Shown here piece after piece: positions 1 through 10,646 of a DNA stretch of 45,066 nt; position 1 is the stretch's first letter; every line of letters starts with the position of its first letter. The stretch covers positions 1 through 45,066 of the forward strand of contig CAJURI010000015.1 of NCBI GenBank assembly GCA_910588795.1. Reading direction: 5' to 3'. Both the position numbers and the translations under genes were made by a program. Source of the stretch: an uncultured Duncaniella sp. (lineage in GTDB: Bacteria > Bacteroidota > Bacteroidia > Bacteroidales > Muribaculaceae). Under the pieces are notes generated by a model that was given only the letters and a program-made list of their open reading frames with translations, ran no database searches and was not told the DNA's origin.

Positions 1-29
1 CTGCCGTTCAAGAAGTTGGACTCACTATT

Positions 30-200
30 TTATGGTTTAGCGGACAGTAATATTTTCAGATAGTATTTCAGCAGGGCACTGTTGAATCTGCCATTCTGTA
101 GAAAGGGGATTACTCCCTTTGCTCCATTGAATTTAACACCGATCGCAGGCACGAGCTGGCTAACACTATTCCGGCCACCTGTCTGCTCATATACATCCTT
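30..200 (-). other. Possible gene remnant in otherwise gene-free left edge
   Basis: Positions 1-399 contain no convincing gene. One minus-strand frame stays open from the stop codon at 201-203 to the stop at 30-32. It encodes about 56 residues with a plausible composition (it includes GVKFNGAKGVIPFLQNG and ends KILLSAKP) but has no ATG start. It could be the 3' remnant of a decayed gene or chance. I do not recognise a family. Positions 204-329 are AT-rich and show nothing else I can name. Confidence 0.2.
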
Positions 201-329
201 TTATCATATGCAAATATAATGTTTCTTCCTCCCGTTTTCCAAGCATAGAGATAAATCTTAATGAACATTAATTAATGGAGGGGGGAGTGAATATTTGTAA
301 GTGAGAACATGGCGCGATTTAGGATTTAT

Positions 330-373
330 AAAATAAAAACTCACGGCTGAAAAATGACATCTCAGCCGTGAGT
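330..373 (-). terminator. Rho-independent terminator after the S9 peptidase gene
   Basis: Perfect 12-bp inverted repeat: ACTCACGGCTGA at 339-350 pairs with TCAGCCGTGAGT at 362-373. On the minus strand it is followed directly by TTTTTATTTT (338 downward). It lies 27 nt beyond the stop codon of the peptidase gene, so it should end the prs-peptidase transcript. Confidence 0.85.
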
Positions 374-399
374 TATTAGTTACTATATGTTATTAAGGA

Positions 400-2523
400 T
401 TACTCTGCCTTTGTCGCTGTATCGGCAGATTCTGTCTGCGGTTTGAGCCAACGGTCAAACCAACGGAAGAACAGGCGTTGCCACATCACAGCGTTCTGCG
501 GTTTTAGAATCCAGTGGTTTTCATCCGGGAAAATAACCATCTCGGCCGGTATGCCGCGCAGCTTGGCAGCATTGAAGGCCATTTCTCCCTGTGATGACAG
601 GATACGATAGTCGTACTCACCGTGTGATATCATGATCGGTGTATCCCAGTTGTCGACATATTTATGTGGCGAACATGCGAATGTACGTTGTGCCACAGCG
701 TTGTCCTTATCCCAGAATGCGCCTCCCATGTCCCAGTTGGCAAACCACATCTCTTCAGTCTCGAGATATTGAGCTTCCATATTGAAGATGCCGGCATGAG
801 CGAGGAGTGCAGCGAAGCGATGATTGTGATTACCTGCAAGCCAATATATCGAGAAACCTCCATATGAAGCTCCGGTAGCCCCGATGTGCTCGGAATCCAC
901 ATACGGATACTGCTTCATGTAATCGACTGCGGCGAGATAGTCGCGCATGTTCTGTCCGGGATAGTCACCGGAGATCTGTGCGTTCCATTCAGTGCCGAAT
1001 CCGGGAAGTCCGCGGCGGTTCGGCGCGATCACGATATATCCCTTTGATGCCATGAGTGCAAGGTTCCAGCGAGTGCTCCAGAACTGGCTGACAGCCTGCT
1101 GAGGGCCACCTTGGCAGTAAAGGATGGCAGGGTAAGTCTTTGTGGAATCGAAATCAGCGGGATATAGTGTCCATACGAGCATCTCTTTCCCGTCGGTTGT
1201 CGGCACCATTTCCTTCCTTACTGTCGGCATCTTTAGGGAGGATAGAAGTTCGGTGTTGACATTTGTCAGTCGCTTCACCTCTCCGTTGGCTATGCTGACG
1301 ATCTCATTTGGATAAGTCATGGCATGCTGGCGTGAGTATATCGTGCCGTTGTCGGATACCATGAGTCCTGCATAATCACATATGCCTGAAGCTATCTCTT
1401 TGACTTCATGGGAAGCGACATCAATTGTGAATACAGGTGTCACGCCACCTTTGTGGGCAATGAAATTGATCGACTTTCCGTTAGGAGCCCAGGCGATCTC
1501 GTTGACTGAGAAGTCCCAGTTGTCGGTGAGATCGGTCTTTTCTCCGGATGCCATGTCGAGTGTGAATATGCGGTTCTTGTCACTCTCGTATCCGTCATGT
1601 TCCATGGAAAGCCATGCAAGCTTTGTCCCGTCAGGTGAGAATGTCGGGTTGGTGTCGTAGCCCATCATCCCCTCGGTGAGATTGCGGGTCGACTCATCTG
1701 CGAGATTATAAAGATAGAGATCTGAATTGGTGGATATGGCATATTCCTTACCTTCCTTCTTGCGGGAGGTGTACACGATGCTTTTTGAGTCGGGAGCCCA
1801 GGCAAATGACTCCGAGCCTCCGAATGGCAGCATAGGCGATTCATAGCGGGGTTCGTCGGCCATAATATCTACAGGGTTTACAGCTTTAGACCCGTCAAAA
1901 TCAGCGATAAATGGATGGGGGATTTCCTTGACCCACTGGTCCCAATGTTTATACATCATGTCGTCAATGACACGTCCTGTAGCTTTGGGAAGATCGGGGT
2001 ATATATCCTTTGCGTCGCGGGAGTACTTGATGTTGGATATCAGGAGCACCTTGCTTTCGTCGGGAGAGAAGAGGAATCCGTTCACACCTTTCTCCATGTC
2101 GGTGACTTGCTTGCGGTTAGAGCCGTCGGCATTCATCACCCACAGTTGAGCGACGTCGTCGGGAGCGTATATGAACGCGATTTTATTTCCGCCGTCTATC
2201 CAGCAATACGCGCTTTCGCTTTTTGAAGTCTTGGTGATGCGCTTGATGTCCGATCCGTCGGCATTCATTACGTAGAGATCCATATTGCTGCGGTTCTCTT
2301 CAAGGCTTTCGTAAGAGATACCGAAAAGCACTTTGCTGCCGTCGGGCGAAACCACAGGTGCGCCCACCGTGCCGAGAGCCTCTATCGCATCAATGTCAAA
2401 GACACCTGTCGCTGAGGTAAAATCCGGTTTGTCGATGATTTTCTCATTACTATCTGACGAAGCCGAGCATCCGGCAAGAAGTGTCGCGATAGCGGTCGAG
2501 GTCATAATTGATTTGAAATTCAT
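400..2523 (-). CDS. S9-family (prolyl oligopeptidase type) serine peptidase, lipoprotein
   Basis: Exported peptidase of the dipeptidyl/acylaminoacyl-peptidase group, 707 aa. The N-terminus has a lipoprotein signal with lipobox LLAGC (Cys19), so it is probably anchored in the envelope. Residues about 40-420 carry repeated TolB/WD-like beta-propeller motifs (SPDGSKVLF, APDSKSIVY, SPDGTKLAW). The C-terminal third is the alpha/beta hydrolase domain, with the nucleophile in GASYGG, the acid in HGEYDYRI and the histidine in DENHWI. The family trims short peptides, which fits periplasmic peptide use. It starts 5 nt after the prs stop codon, so the two are probably co-transcribed. The exact peptide specificity cannot be read from sequence. 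Confidence 0.93.
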   Translation of the reverse strand: MNFKSIMTSTAIATLLAGCSASSDSNEKIIDKPDFTSATGVFDIDAIEALGTVGAPVVSPDGSKVLFGISYESLEENRSNMDLYVMNADGSDIKRITKTSKSESAYCWIDGGNKIAFIYAPDDVAQLWVMNADGSNRKQVTDMEKGVNGFLFSPDESKVLLISNIKYSRDAKDIYPDLPKATGRVIDDMMYKHWDQWVKEIPHPFIADFDGSKAVNPVDIMADEPRYESPMLPFGGSESFAWAPDSKSIVYTSRKKEGKEYAISTNSDLYLYNLADESTRNLTEGMMGYDTNPTFSPDGTKLAWLSMEHDGYESDKNRIFTLDMASGEKTDLTDNWDFSVNEIAWAPNGKSINFIAHKGGVTPVFTIDVASHEVKEIASGICDYAGLMVSDNGTIYSRQHAMTYPNEIVSIANGEVKRLTNVNTELLSSLKMPTVRKEMVPTTDGKEMLVWTLYPADFDSTKTYPAILYCQGGPQQAVSQFWSTRWNLALMASKGYIVIAPNRRGLPGFGTEWNAQISGDYPGQNMRDYLAAVDYMKQYPYVDSEHIGATGASYGGFSIYWLAGNHNHRFAALLAHAGIFNMEAQYLETEEMWFANWDMGGAFWDKDNAVAQRTFACSPHKYVDNWDTPIMISHGEYDYRILSSQGEMAFNAAKLRGIPAEMVIFPDENHWILKPQNAVMWQRLFFRWFDRWLKPQTESADTATKAE

Positions 2524-2528
2524 GGTTA

Positions 2529-3473
2529 TTATTTGATAAGGTATTGCGAGGATATTGACTCGTGAGTGTGTACCCTACGGATGGTGTCGGCAAACAGACG
2601 TGCCACCGAAAGTATGGTCACTTTATGGCAGGATTTATTGAATGGTATTGAATTGGTGAACATGATCTCGACAAGAGCAGAGTTGTCGACACGCTCTGAT
2701 GCCGGATCGCTCATTATTGCGTGAGAGCATAAGGCTCTTACACTTCGTGCCCCTGATTCCATCATAAGGTCGGCCGCCTTGGTTATTGTGCCGGCTGTGT
2801 CTACCATATCGTCGACAAGGATCACATCCTTATCCTTGACATCGCCAATGACTGTCATTGTGGCAACTACATTGGCCTTTGCGCGCTGCTTATGGCAAAG
2901 CACAAGGGGAACATTGAGATATTTGGCATAGCTGTTGGCGCGTTTTGCACCGCCTACGTCCGGTGAAGCTATTACGAGATCCTTCAGCTTGAGAGACTGT
3001 ATATAGGGAATAAATACTGACGATGCATACAGATGATCCACCGGTATATCGAAGAAGCCCTGGATCTGGTCGGCATGAAGGTCCATGGCTATCACACGGT
3101 CTACACCGGCTGTCGTGAGAAGATTTGCGACAAGCTTTGCCGCTATGGAGACACGAGGCTTGTCCTTGCGGTCCTGACGTGCCCAACCGAAGTAGGGGAT
3201 GACTGCGATAATCGATGCTGCCGATGCACGCTTGGCGGCATCAATCATGAGAAGCAGCTCCATAAGATTGTCGGAATTGGGGAATGTGGACTGCACGAGA
3301 TATACCTCGCATCCACGTATGGATTCCTCAAATGAGACTTCAAATTCGCCGTCGGCAAAGTACTGAATGTTCATCTTACCCAGTTCGCAACCCAGTTCAC
3401 GGCAGATTTCTTTAGCCATGTACTGTGATTTGGTACCGGCAAAAACTTTGATTGGTGGAAGATTGTCAATCAT
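2529..3473 (-). CDS. prs: Ribose-phosphate pyrophosphokinase (PRPP synthetase)
   Basis: Makes 5-phosphoribosyl-1-pyrophosphate from ribose 5-phosphate and ATP, the precursor for purines, pyrimidines, NAD, histidine and tryptophan; cytosolic. The 314-aa length is normal. Visible signatures are the flexible ATP loop region YFGWARQDRKDKPR (about 95-108), the MDLHADQIQGFF motif, and the PRPP-binding loop LVDDMVDTAGT (about 218-228). The first residues (PPIKVFAGTKSQYMAKEIC) match the family start. A -7 promoter element lies 47 nt upstream. The lipoprotein peptidase directly downstream has no functional link I know of, so the pairing may only reflect shared transcription. Confidence 0.97.
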   Translation of the reverse strand: MIDNLPPIKVFAGTKSQYMAKEICRELGCELGKMNIQYFADGEFEVSFEESIRGCEVYLVQSTFPNSDNLMELLLMIDAAKRASAASIIAVIPYFGWARQDRKDKPRVSIAAKLVANLLTTAGVDRVIAMDLHADQIQGFFDIPVDHLYASSVFIPYIQSLKLKDLVIASPDVGGAKRANSYAKYLNVPLVLCHKQRAKANVVATMTVIGDVKDKDVILVDDMVDTAGTITKAADLMMESGARSVRALCSHAIMSDPASERVDNSALVEIMFTNSIPFNKSCHKVTILSVARLFADTIRRVHTHESISSQYLIK

Positions 3474-3519
3474 AATATGTGATAATGAAGAGTTTGGGCT
3501 TTCCTTAAGCTTTATGTGT

Positions 3520-3528
3520 GCAAAATTA
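3520..3528 (-). promoter_or_regulatory. Promoter -7 element for prs
   Basis: On the minus strand the sequence reads TAATTTTGC, matching the Bacteroidota TAnnTTTG element, about 47 nt before the prs start. No clear TTTG -33 element is seen at the usual 19-20 nt spacing. Confidence 0.6.
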
Positions 3529-3578
3529 CTAAAAATCCACTTATAAGAGTGCTTTATTTGTTAAAAAATAGGGCACGC

Positions 3579-4652
3579 TTATCGGGATGCCTTATAATTG
3601 CGCCATTTCTCTAAAAGTGCGGACATGTCATCGGGTATCGGTGCTGTGAAGAACATTTCTTCTCCGGTCACTGGGTGGACAAATCCGAGTGTACGGGCGT
3701 GGAGTGCCTGACGCGGGCATATTTCGAAACAATTGGCTATAAACTTTTGATACGAGCCTGAACGTTCGCCTCTCAATATCTTGTCGCCTCCATAGCGGGC
3801 ATCGCTGAATAAAGGATGGCCAATGTGGGTCATATGGACTCTTATCTGATGCGTGCGTCCTGTCTCAAGCACACATTTTACAAGAGCCGTATGCCCGAAA
3901 TCCTCAATTGTCTCGTAATGTGTCACGGCATGTTTGCCTGTAGGATCATCGGGTGGAAGCACTGTCATCTGAAGTCGGTCCTTGGGATTTCGCCCAATGT
4001 TGCCTTCTATTCTTCCGTTTGCCGGGTTCGGACAGCCCCACACGAGGGCATTGTATTCTCGTTTTGTTGTCTTATTGAAAAATTGTCGGCCAAGATGGGT
4101 CTTGGCGTCAGGTGTCTTTGCTATGACGAGTAGTCCCGATGTGTCTTTGTCGATCCTGTGCACAAGCCCGAGACGTGGATCCGAGACATCATATTCCGGA
4201 TTGTCACGGAAATGCCATGCGAGAGCATTGACAAGTGTGCCGGAATAATTGCCATGTCCGGGGTGCACCACCAGTCCGGCTGGCTTGTTGACCACAAGCA
4301 CTGTGTCATCTTCATAAACTATGTCCAGCGGTATGTCCTGGGCTATGATCTCGAATTCATAGCGGGGGCGGTCCATCACCACCTGTATGACATCAAGCGG
4401 CTTTACACGGTAGTTCGATTTTACCGCTTTCCCGTTCACGAATATGCATCCTGCATCGGCGGCCTGCTGCACACGGTTGCGGGATGAATGTTCAAGCCGC
4501 GCTACAAGAAACTTGTCGACGCGCAGCAACTGCTGCCCCTTGTCGGCTATGAACCTGAAATGCTCATACAGCTCACCTGTTCCGGTGCTGCCATCCGAGG
4601 GGATGGACTCATCGGGCAGGTCAAAGTCTTCGGCATCAAAATCCTGAGACAT
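3579..4652 (-). CDS. RluA/RluD-family 23S rRNA pseudouridine synthase
   Basis: Converts uridine to pseudouridine, probably in 23S rRNA. It is 357 aa with an acidic N-terminal extension of about 40 residues, then an S4 RNA-binding domain (RVDKFLVARLEHSSRNRVQQAADAG, split here only for description as about 43-70), then the catalytic domain with the HRIDKDTSGLL motif containing the catalytic Asp. RTHQIRVHM and HPLFSDARYGG are further family motifs. RluD (positions 1911/1915/1917) is the closest well-known relative, but family members cannot be separated safely by eye. The gene follows the PASTA protein gene by 12 nt and lies in the lon - PASTA - rlu run. Confidence 0.93.
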   Translation of the reverse strand: MSQDFDAEDFDLPDESIPSDGSTGTGELYEHFRFIADKGQQLLRVDKFLVARLEHSSRNRVQQAADAGCIFVNGKAVKSNYRVKPLDVIQVVMDRPRYEFEIIAQDIPLDIVYEDDTVLVVNKPAGLVVHPGHGNYSGTLVNALAWHFRDNPEYDVSDPRLGLVHRIDKDTSGLLVIAKTPDAKTHLGRQFFNKTTKREYNALVWGCPNPANGRIEGNIGRNPKDRLQMTVLPPDDPTGKHAVTHYETIEDFGHTALVKCVLETGRTHQIRVHMTHIGHPLFSDARYGGDKILRGERSGSYQKFIANCFEICPRQALHARTLGFVHPVTGEEMFFTAPIPDDMSALLEKWRNYKASR

Positions 4653-4664
4653 TTTGCGTAATGA

Positions 4665-5258
4665 TTAGAATAGATCGAGATGGCTTTCAATAGCCTCGGT
4701 GTCAGCGGAGACAGAATCAGTATCCGTGAAGGATTCCTGTACACCTTCTCCCACTTCAAGCTCAATGCGGGCATTTACAGGCACACGGGCTCCGGCCTGA
4801 AGACGTGCTCCTTTATACCTGACTGCGAGGACAAGATCCTTGAACTCGCTCGGTACCCTGCGCTCAACTATATTGGTTATGTCAAGACCTTCGAGTATTG
4901 AGCGGGCCTGACGGAGTGATATGTCGGACAGGGATGGGAGTGTGACCATTTTGGGCGAGAAGGCATGTATGGTAAGGAACACCTCGCGGCCTTCCTTCAC
5001 TATGGTGCCGGCTTTGGGATTTTGTTCTATCACCGTGCCTGGTGCTGTGCGGGAGTCATATACGGAATCGGCAACTATGCCTTTCAGTCCCTCTGCTTCA
5101 AGAAGCGAGATGGCTTTGTCGTAGGCGAGAGTGCGCACAGCCGGCACCGATATGGTGTCGCCATGACGAGTCCATACGTCAAGCCAAAGCATTGATAACC
5201 ATCCTATGATTAAGGCGACGGCTATCATTAGTCCGATGTTCAGAAATATCTTTTTCAT
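4665..5258 (-). CDS. Membrane-anchored PASTA-domain protein without kinase
   Basis: The 197-aa protein begins with a single hydrophobic segment (about 5-27, IFLNIGLMIAVALIIGWLSM) and continues with about three PASTA-like repeats: SVPAVRTLAYDKAISLLEAEG, TLPSLSDISLRQARSILEG and a third degenerate one. PASTA domains bind peptidoglycan fragments in Ser/Thr kinases and penicillin-binding proteins. Here neither a kinase nor a transpeptidase domain is attached, and the stretch after the helix should lie in the periplasm. The C-terminus is Ser/Asp-rich. The gene is 1 nt downstream of lon and 12 nt upstream of the pseudouridine synthase. Its function is unknown; a cell-wall sensing or scaffold role is an inference. 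Confidence 0.88.
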   Translation of the reverse strand: MKKIFLNIGLMIAVALIIGWLSMLWLDVWTRHGDTISVPAVRTLAYDKAISLLEAEGLKGIVADSVYDSRTAPGTVIEQNPKAGTIVKEGREVFLTIHAFSPKMVTLPSLSDISLRQARSILEGLDITNIVERRVPSEFKDLVLAVRYKGARLQAGARVPVNARIELEVGEGVQESFTDTDSVSADTEAIESHLDLF

Positions 5259-5259
5259 C

Positions 5260-7644
5260 TTATTTTGTTATGGCTATGTCGAACACCTCTTCTATATTCC
5301 TTACATAGTGGAATGTCAGACCTTCAAGGTATATGGGACGTATGTCCTCGATGTCCTTGCGGTTGTCGGAACATAGGATTATGTCAGTAATGCCGGCCCG
5401 CTTGGCAGCAAGTATTTTCTCTTTGATCCCTCCCACGGGTAGCACTTTCCCACGGAGCGTTATTTCTCCTGTCATGGCAAGACGGCTGCGTACGGGATGT
5501 CCTGTGAGTGCGGAAAGTATCGAGGTGCACAAAGTTATTCCGGCTGAAGGCCCGTCTTTGGGGATGGCACCCTCAGGCACATGTATGTGCAACGCATGTG
5601 AGTCAAACCATTCGCTCTCTATTCCGTAACGGCTGCTGCGGGAACGCACTATCTGAGATGCTATGACAGCCGATTCCTTCATCACATCGCCAAGATTGCC
5701 GGTGATGGTGAGCTTCTCGTTTTTGGACTGGGAGAAAGATGATTCTATGAACAATATCTCTCCTCCTACGGCGGTCCATGCAAGACCGACGGCGACTCCA
5801 GGATTGTCGCTGACTTCGTATCGCTCGGGAGTGAATCGTTCTACACCGAGATACTCACGGAGTGCTTCGGGGGTGACCTTAAGAGAGTATTCGTCACCAC
5901 GCATCTTTCTGAGCACAATGCGACGCACCACTTTGGCTATCTGTTTCTCAAGCTGGCGTACACCGCTCTCACTTGTGTAGCTTTCCACCATTTTTGTTAT
6001 GGCCTCGGTGGTAAACTCTATCTCATCTTCTCCGAAACCATTTTCTTTGCTTACCCTCGGTATGAGATGGCGGCGTGCTATCTCGATTTTTTCTTCGATA
6101 AGATATCCTGAGATATCGATTATCTCCATTCGGTCGAGAAGCGGCTGCGGTATTGTTGATAGGGTGTTGGCTGTGGCTATGAAAAGGACATGTGACAAGT
6201 CATAGTCCACATCCACATAGTTGTCATGAAAATGGCTGTTCTGTTCCGGATCAAGCACTTCAAGGAGAGCTGCCGACGGATCCCCTTTGAAATCATTGCC
6301 GGTTTTGTCTATTTCGTCAAGCAGCAGCACCGGATTGGAACTCCCGGCACGCTTTATGGCATCGATGATACGTCCGGGCATTGCGCCTATATATGTGCGC
6401 CGGTGACCGCGTATCTCGGCTTCGTCATGCAGACCGCCGAGTGAGACACGCTGGTATTTACGGTTGAGGGCCCGTGCTATTGACTGTCCGAGAGATGTCT
6501 TGCCTACTCCGGGTGCGCCCACCAGACATATTATAGGTGAACGTCCTTGTGGAGTATTCATCATCACGGCCAATTGCTCAAGTATGCGTTCCTTTACTTT
6601 TTCAAGTCCGTAATGATCGCGGTCGAGGGTGCGTTCGGCCTCTGAAAAATCAGCATTGACGGTATCCTCCACATTCCATGGCAGGTCAGTGAGAACTTGA
6701 AGGTAGCTGTATTGCACAGAATAATCAGGACTTTGCGGATTGAGACGGCGCAGTTTCTCAAGCTCTTTATTGAAAGTAGCCCTTACATTTTCGGGCATGT
6801 TGAGCCCGGCAGCTTTTTTTTCGAATACTATGCTGTCGTCGTCATTCCCATAGAGTTGCTCACGAAGTGCCTCGAACTCATGCTGGAGGAAATGGTTACG
6901 CTGTTGCTCGTCAATATTTTTCATGGCCTTGCGACGTATTTCGGAACGAATCTCGAAGAACTGTTCCTGACGTGCTATAAGTGCCATAAGTTGCATGGCC
7001 CTGTCCTTCAGCCTTGAATGCTTAAGGAGCCCCATTTTTTCCGACAGCTCGAATCCGGCATGTGTGGATATCATATTGACCATCAGTCCGGGAGCCTTGA
7101 GGTCTTTGATATTGACCATCAGTTCATTGGAGTTGTCGCTGTTCTGCCCGAGCATACGCAGGGTAGTGGAGCGTATATCCTCAATGAGCACTGCAAACTC
7201 CTTGTCGGTAGGGCGCGGTGTCGTTTCACGACATTCTTTGGCTATGACAGAAAGAGATCCGGAAATGGTTTCTCCGGGACCTTCCCCTACGATTTTTACT
7301 TTCCCTCTTGCACTAAGGATCGCAGTGGTGCTTCCGTCAGGGAGGTCGAGGACTTTGACAACATCCGCTATGACCCCATAGGCATTAAGGTCCTTGACTG
7401 TAGGGTTTTCTATTCCTGGGTCGGTCTGACAAAAGACTCCAACAGGTATTTTCTTTTCAATTGCAGCATTGACGGTCCTGATAGTGAGGTCTCTGCCCAT
7501 CATAATGGGGACTGTGACAAATGGAAACAGCACCATGTCACGCAGAGGTATGACCGGAAGATCACTGAGCGTAGGGAGGGTCTGTTTGCCGTCGGGAGAG
7601 ATGTCAATCTGGCCGATTGATATTATCTTTGGTTCATCTTTCAT
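5260..7644 (-). CDS. lon: ATP-dependent endopeptidase Lon
   Basis: Cytosolic AAA+ protease that degrades misfolded and regulatory proteins. It is 794 aa, typical for the family. The N-terminal substrate-binding domain starts near LPVIPLRDMVLFPF, the AAA+ module has Walker A GAPGVGKTS and Walker B LLLDEIDK, and the C-terminal protease domain has the catalytic serine in PKDGPSAGIT and the lysine in GGIKEKILAAKRAG. A strong promoter lies 35-62 nt upstream and the thiamine operon terminator sits just before it. It is the first gene of the lon - PASTA - pseudouridine synthase run (spacings of 1 and 12 nt), so those genes probably share its promoter. Confidence 0.98.
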   Translation of the reverse strand: MKDEPKIISIGQIDISPDGKQTLPTLSDLPVIPLRDMVLFPFVTVPIMMGRDLTIRTVNAAIEKKIPVGVFCQTDPGIENPTVKDLNAYGVIADVVKVLDLPDGSTTAILSARGKVKIVGEGPGETISGSLSVIAKECRETTPRPTDKEFAVLIEDIRSTTLRMLGQNSDNSNELMVNIKDLKAPGLMVNMISTHAGFELSEKMGLLKHSRLKDRAMQLMALIARQEQFFEIRSEIRRKAMKNIDEQQRNHFLQHEFEALREQLYGNDDDSIVFEKKAAGLNMPENVRATFNKELEKLRRLNPQSPDYSVQYSYLQVLTDLPWNVEDTVNADFSEAERTLDRDHYGLEKVKERILEQLAVMMNTPQGRSPIICLVGAPGVGKTSLGQSIARALNRKYQRVSLGGLHDEAEIRGHRRTYIGAMPGRIIDAIKRAGSSNPVLLLDEIDKTGNDFKGDPSAALLEVLDPEQNSHFHDNYVDVDYDLSHVLFIATANTLSTIPQPLLDRMEIIDISGYLIEEKIEIARRHLIPRVSKENGFGEDEIEFTTEAITKMVESYTSESGVRQLEKQIAKVVRRIVLRKMRGDEYSLKVTPEALREYLGVERFTPERYEVSDNPGVAVGLAWTAVGGEILFIESSFSQSKNEKLTITGNLGDVMKESAVIASQIVRSRSSRYGIESEWFDSHALHIHVPEGAIPKDGPSAGITLCTSILSALTGHPVRSRLAMTGEITLRGKVLPVGGIKEKILAAKRAGITDIILCSDNRKDIEDIRPIYLEGLTFHYVRNIEEVFDIAITK

Positions 7645-7678
7645 GTGCAGTCGGATAGTGTGCCTGAATTTGAGCCCC

Positions 7679-7709
7679 CAAAGTTACGAAAAATAAGGAA
7701 CGTGACAAA
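7679..7709 (-). promoter_or_regulatory. Promoter of lon (Bacteroidota type)
   Basis: On the minus strand TTTG (7706-7709), 19 nt of spacer and TAACTTTG (7679-7686) form a near-perfect Bacteroidota sigma-ABfr promoter. Transcription should start about 30 nt before the lon start codon. Confidence 0.85.
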
Positions 7710-7710
7710 A

Positions 7711-7754
7711 TGAAGTGAGCCCTAAAAGCTTTTTGTGCGCTTTCAGGGCTCACT
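7711..7754 (-). terminator. Terminator at the end of the thiamine operon
   Basis: A perfect 10-bp stem, AGTGAGCCCT (7714-7723) with AGGGCTCACT (7745-7754), lies 25 nt downstream of the thiH stop codon. The following minus-strand sequence is TTCATTTTG, so the T-run is modest and overlaps the -33 element of the lon promoter. Confidence 0.75.
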
Positions 7755-7779
7755 GTGAGTTGGATTGGGATATGTCTGT

Positions 7780-8889
7780 TTAGTCGAAAACCTTATCCCA
7801 GTCTTTCCATACCGCTTCATATCCGAGCTTACGGATCTCTTCGGTCACAGCCTTGGGGGAACGAGGGTCCGATACCTCAAACTGTTCCAAAGCGTCGGGG
7901 GTAGAACGGTAGCCTCCGGGTTCGGTTTTGCTTCCGGCACTCATTGACGTGACTCCGAGCTTCATCATGTTGGCACGGAAAGTGGGATTCTCACGTGTGG
8001 AGTAGGATATGTCGACATCATGATCGAATATGCGGAATGCGAATGTCACCTGTGCGAGTTCGCGGTCGCTCATCACCACTTTCGGCTGGTATCCGCCTTC
8101 TGCGGGACACATGCGCGGGAAGTTGATGCTGTACTTCGTTTTCCAGTAATTCTTACGCAGATATCTCAGATGGCGGGCAAGCATTGTGAGATCAGTCCGC
8201 CAGTCCTCGAGTCCTATGAGGACTCCCATGCCTATTTTGTGAACTCCGGCCTGCCCCATGCGGTCAAAACCGTTGACACGCCAGTCAAATATCGATTTCA
8301 TCCCTTTAGGATGATATTTCCGATAATTCGCTTTGTGGTAAGTTTCCTGGAAACATACCACACCGTTTAGTCCGCTGTGAGTGAGCCGCTCGTAGTTTTC
8401 GGCACTCATTGGTCCCACCTCTATTGTCAGGTTGTTGAAATAGGGGCGTGCCGTGCGGATCACCTGCTCGATGTAGTCGGCACCGTTGACCTTTGGATGT
8501 TCACCCGACACAATGAGAAGATTCTCGAACGGTCCAAGTTCACGGATGGCCTCACACTCAGCTTTGACCTGATCCATGGTCAGAGTCACGCGTGTGAGAG
8601 GATTGTTATGGTTAAAGCCGCAGTACACACAGCAGTTGGCACATTCGTTGGATACATAGAGTGGTATGTACATGGAGATGGTCTTGCCAAAACGCTCCAT
8701 GGTGTAACGATGGCTCAGCCTTGCCATTTCCTCGAGGAACGGTTCGGCAGCAGGAGAGATGAGTGCCATGAAGTCCTCTACAGTCAGATGCTCTTTACGC
8801 AATGCCGTACGGACGTCGGCTGCTGTACGGGAAGCTATAAAACGCCCGGTCTCGTCCCAGTCATATTTTTCTAATTCGTCTGAAAACAT
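7780..8889 (-). CDS. thiH: 2-iminoacetate synthase ThiH (radical SAM)
   Basis: Cleaves tyrosine to dehydroglycine (2-iminoacetate) and p-cresol, giving the glycine-derived unit for the thiazole ring; this is the oxygen-independent alternative to ThiO. The 369-aa protein has the radical-SAM CX3CX2C cluster motif in ECANCCVYCGFNH near residues 83-95, followed by family motifs such as GPMSAENYERL and SINFPRMCPAEGG. It starts 8 nt after the thiC stop and is the last gene of the thi operon before the terminator. Choice of ThiH fits an anaerobe. Confidence 0.97.
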   Translation of the reverse strand: MFSDELEKYDWDETGRFIASRTAADVRTALRKEHLTVEDFMALISPAAEPFLEEMARLSHRYTMERFGKTISMYIPLYVSNECANCCVYCGFNHNNPLTRVTLTMDQVKAECEAIRELGPFENLLIVSGEHPKVNGADYIEQVIRTARPYFNNLTIEVGPMSAENYERLTHSGLNGVVCFQETYHKANYRKYHPKGMKSIFDWRVNGFDRMGQAGVHKIGMGVLIGLEDWRTDLTMLARHLRYLRKNYWKTKYSINFPRMCPAEGGYQPKVVMSDRELAQVTFAFRIFDHDVDISYSTRENPTFRANMMKLGVTSMSAGSKTEPGGYRSTPDALEQFEVSDPRSPKAVTEEIRKLGYEAVWKDWDKVFD

Positions 8890-8897
8890 ATTCTCAG

Positions 8898-10625
<1,728 letters not shown>

Positions 10626-10646
10626 AGCTGTAGGGTTGTCAGGCGG

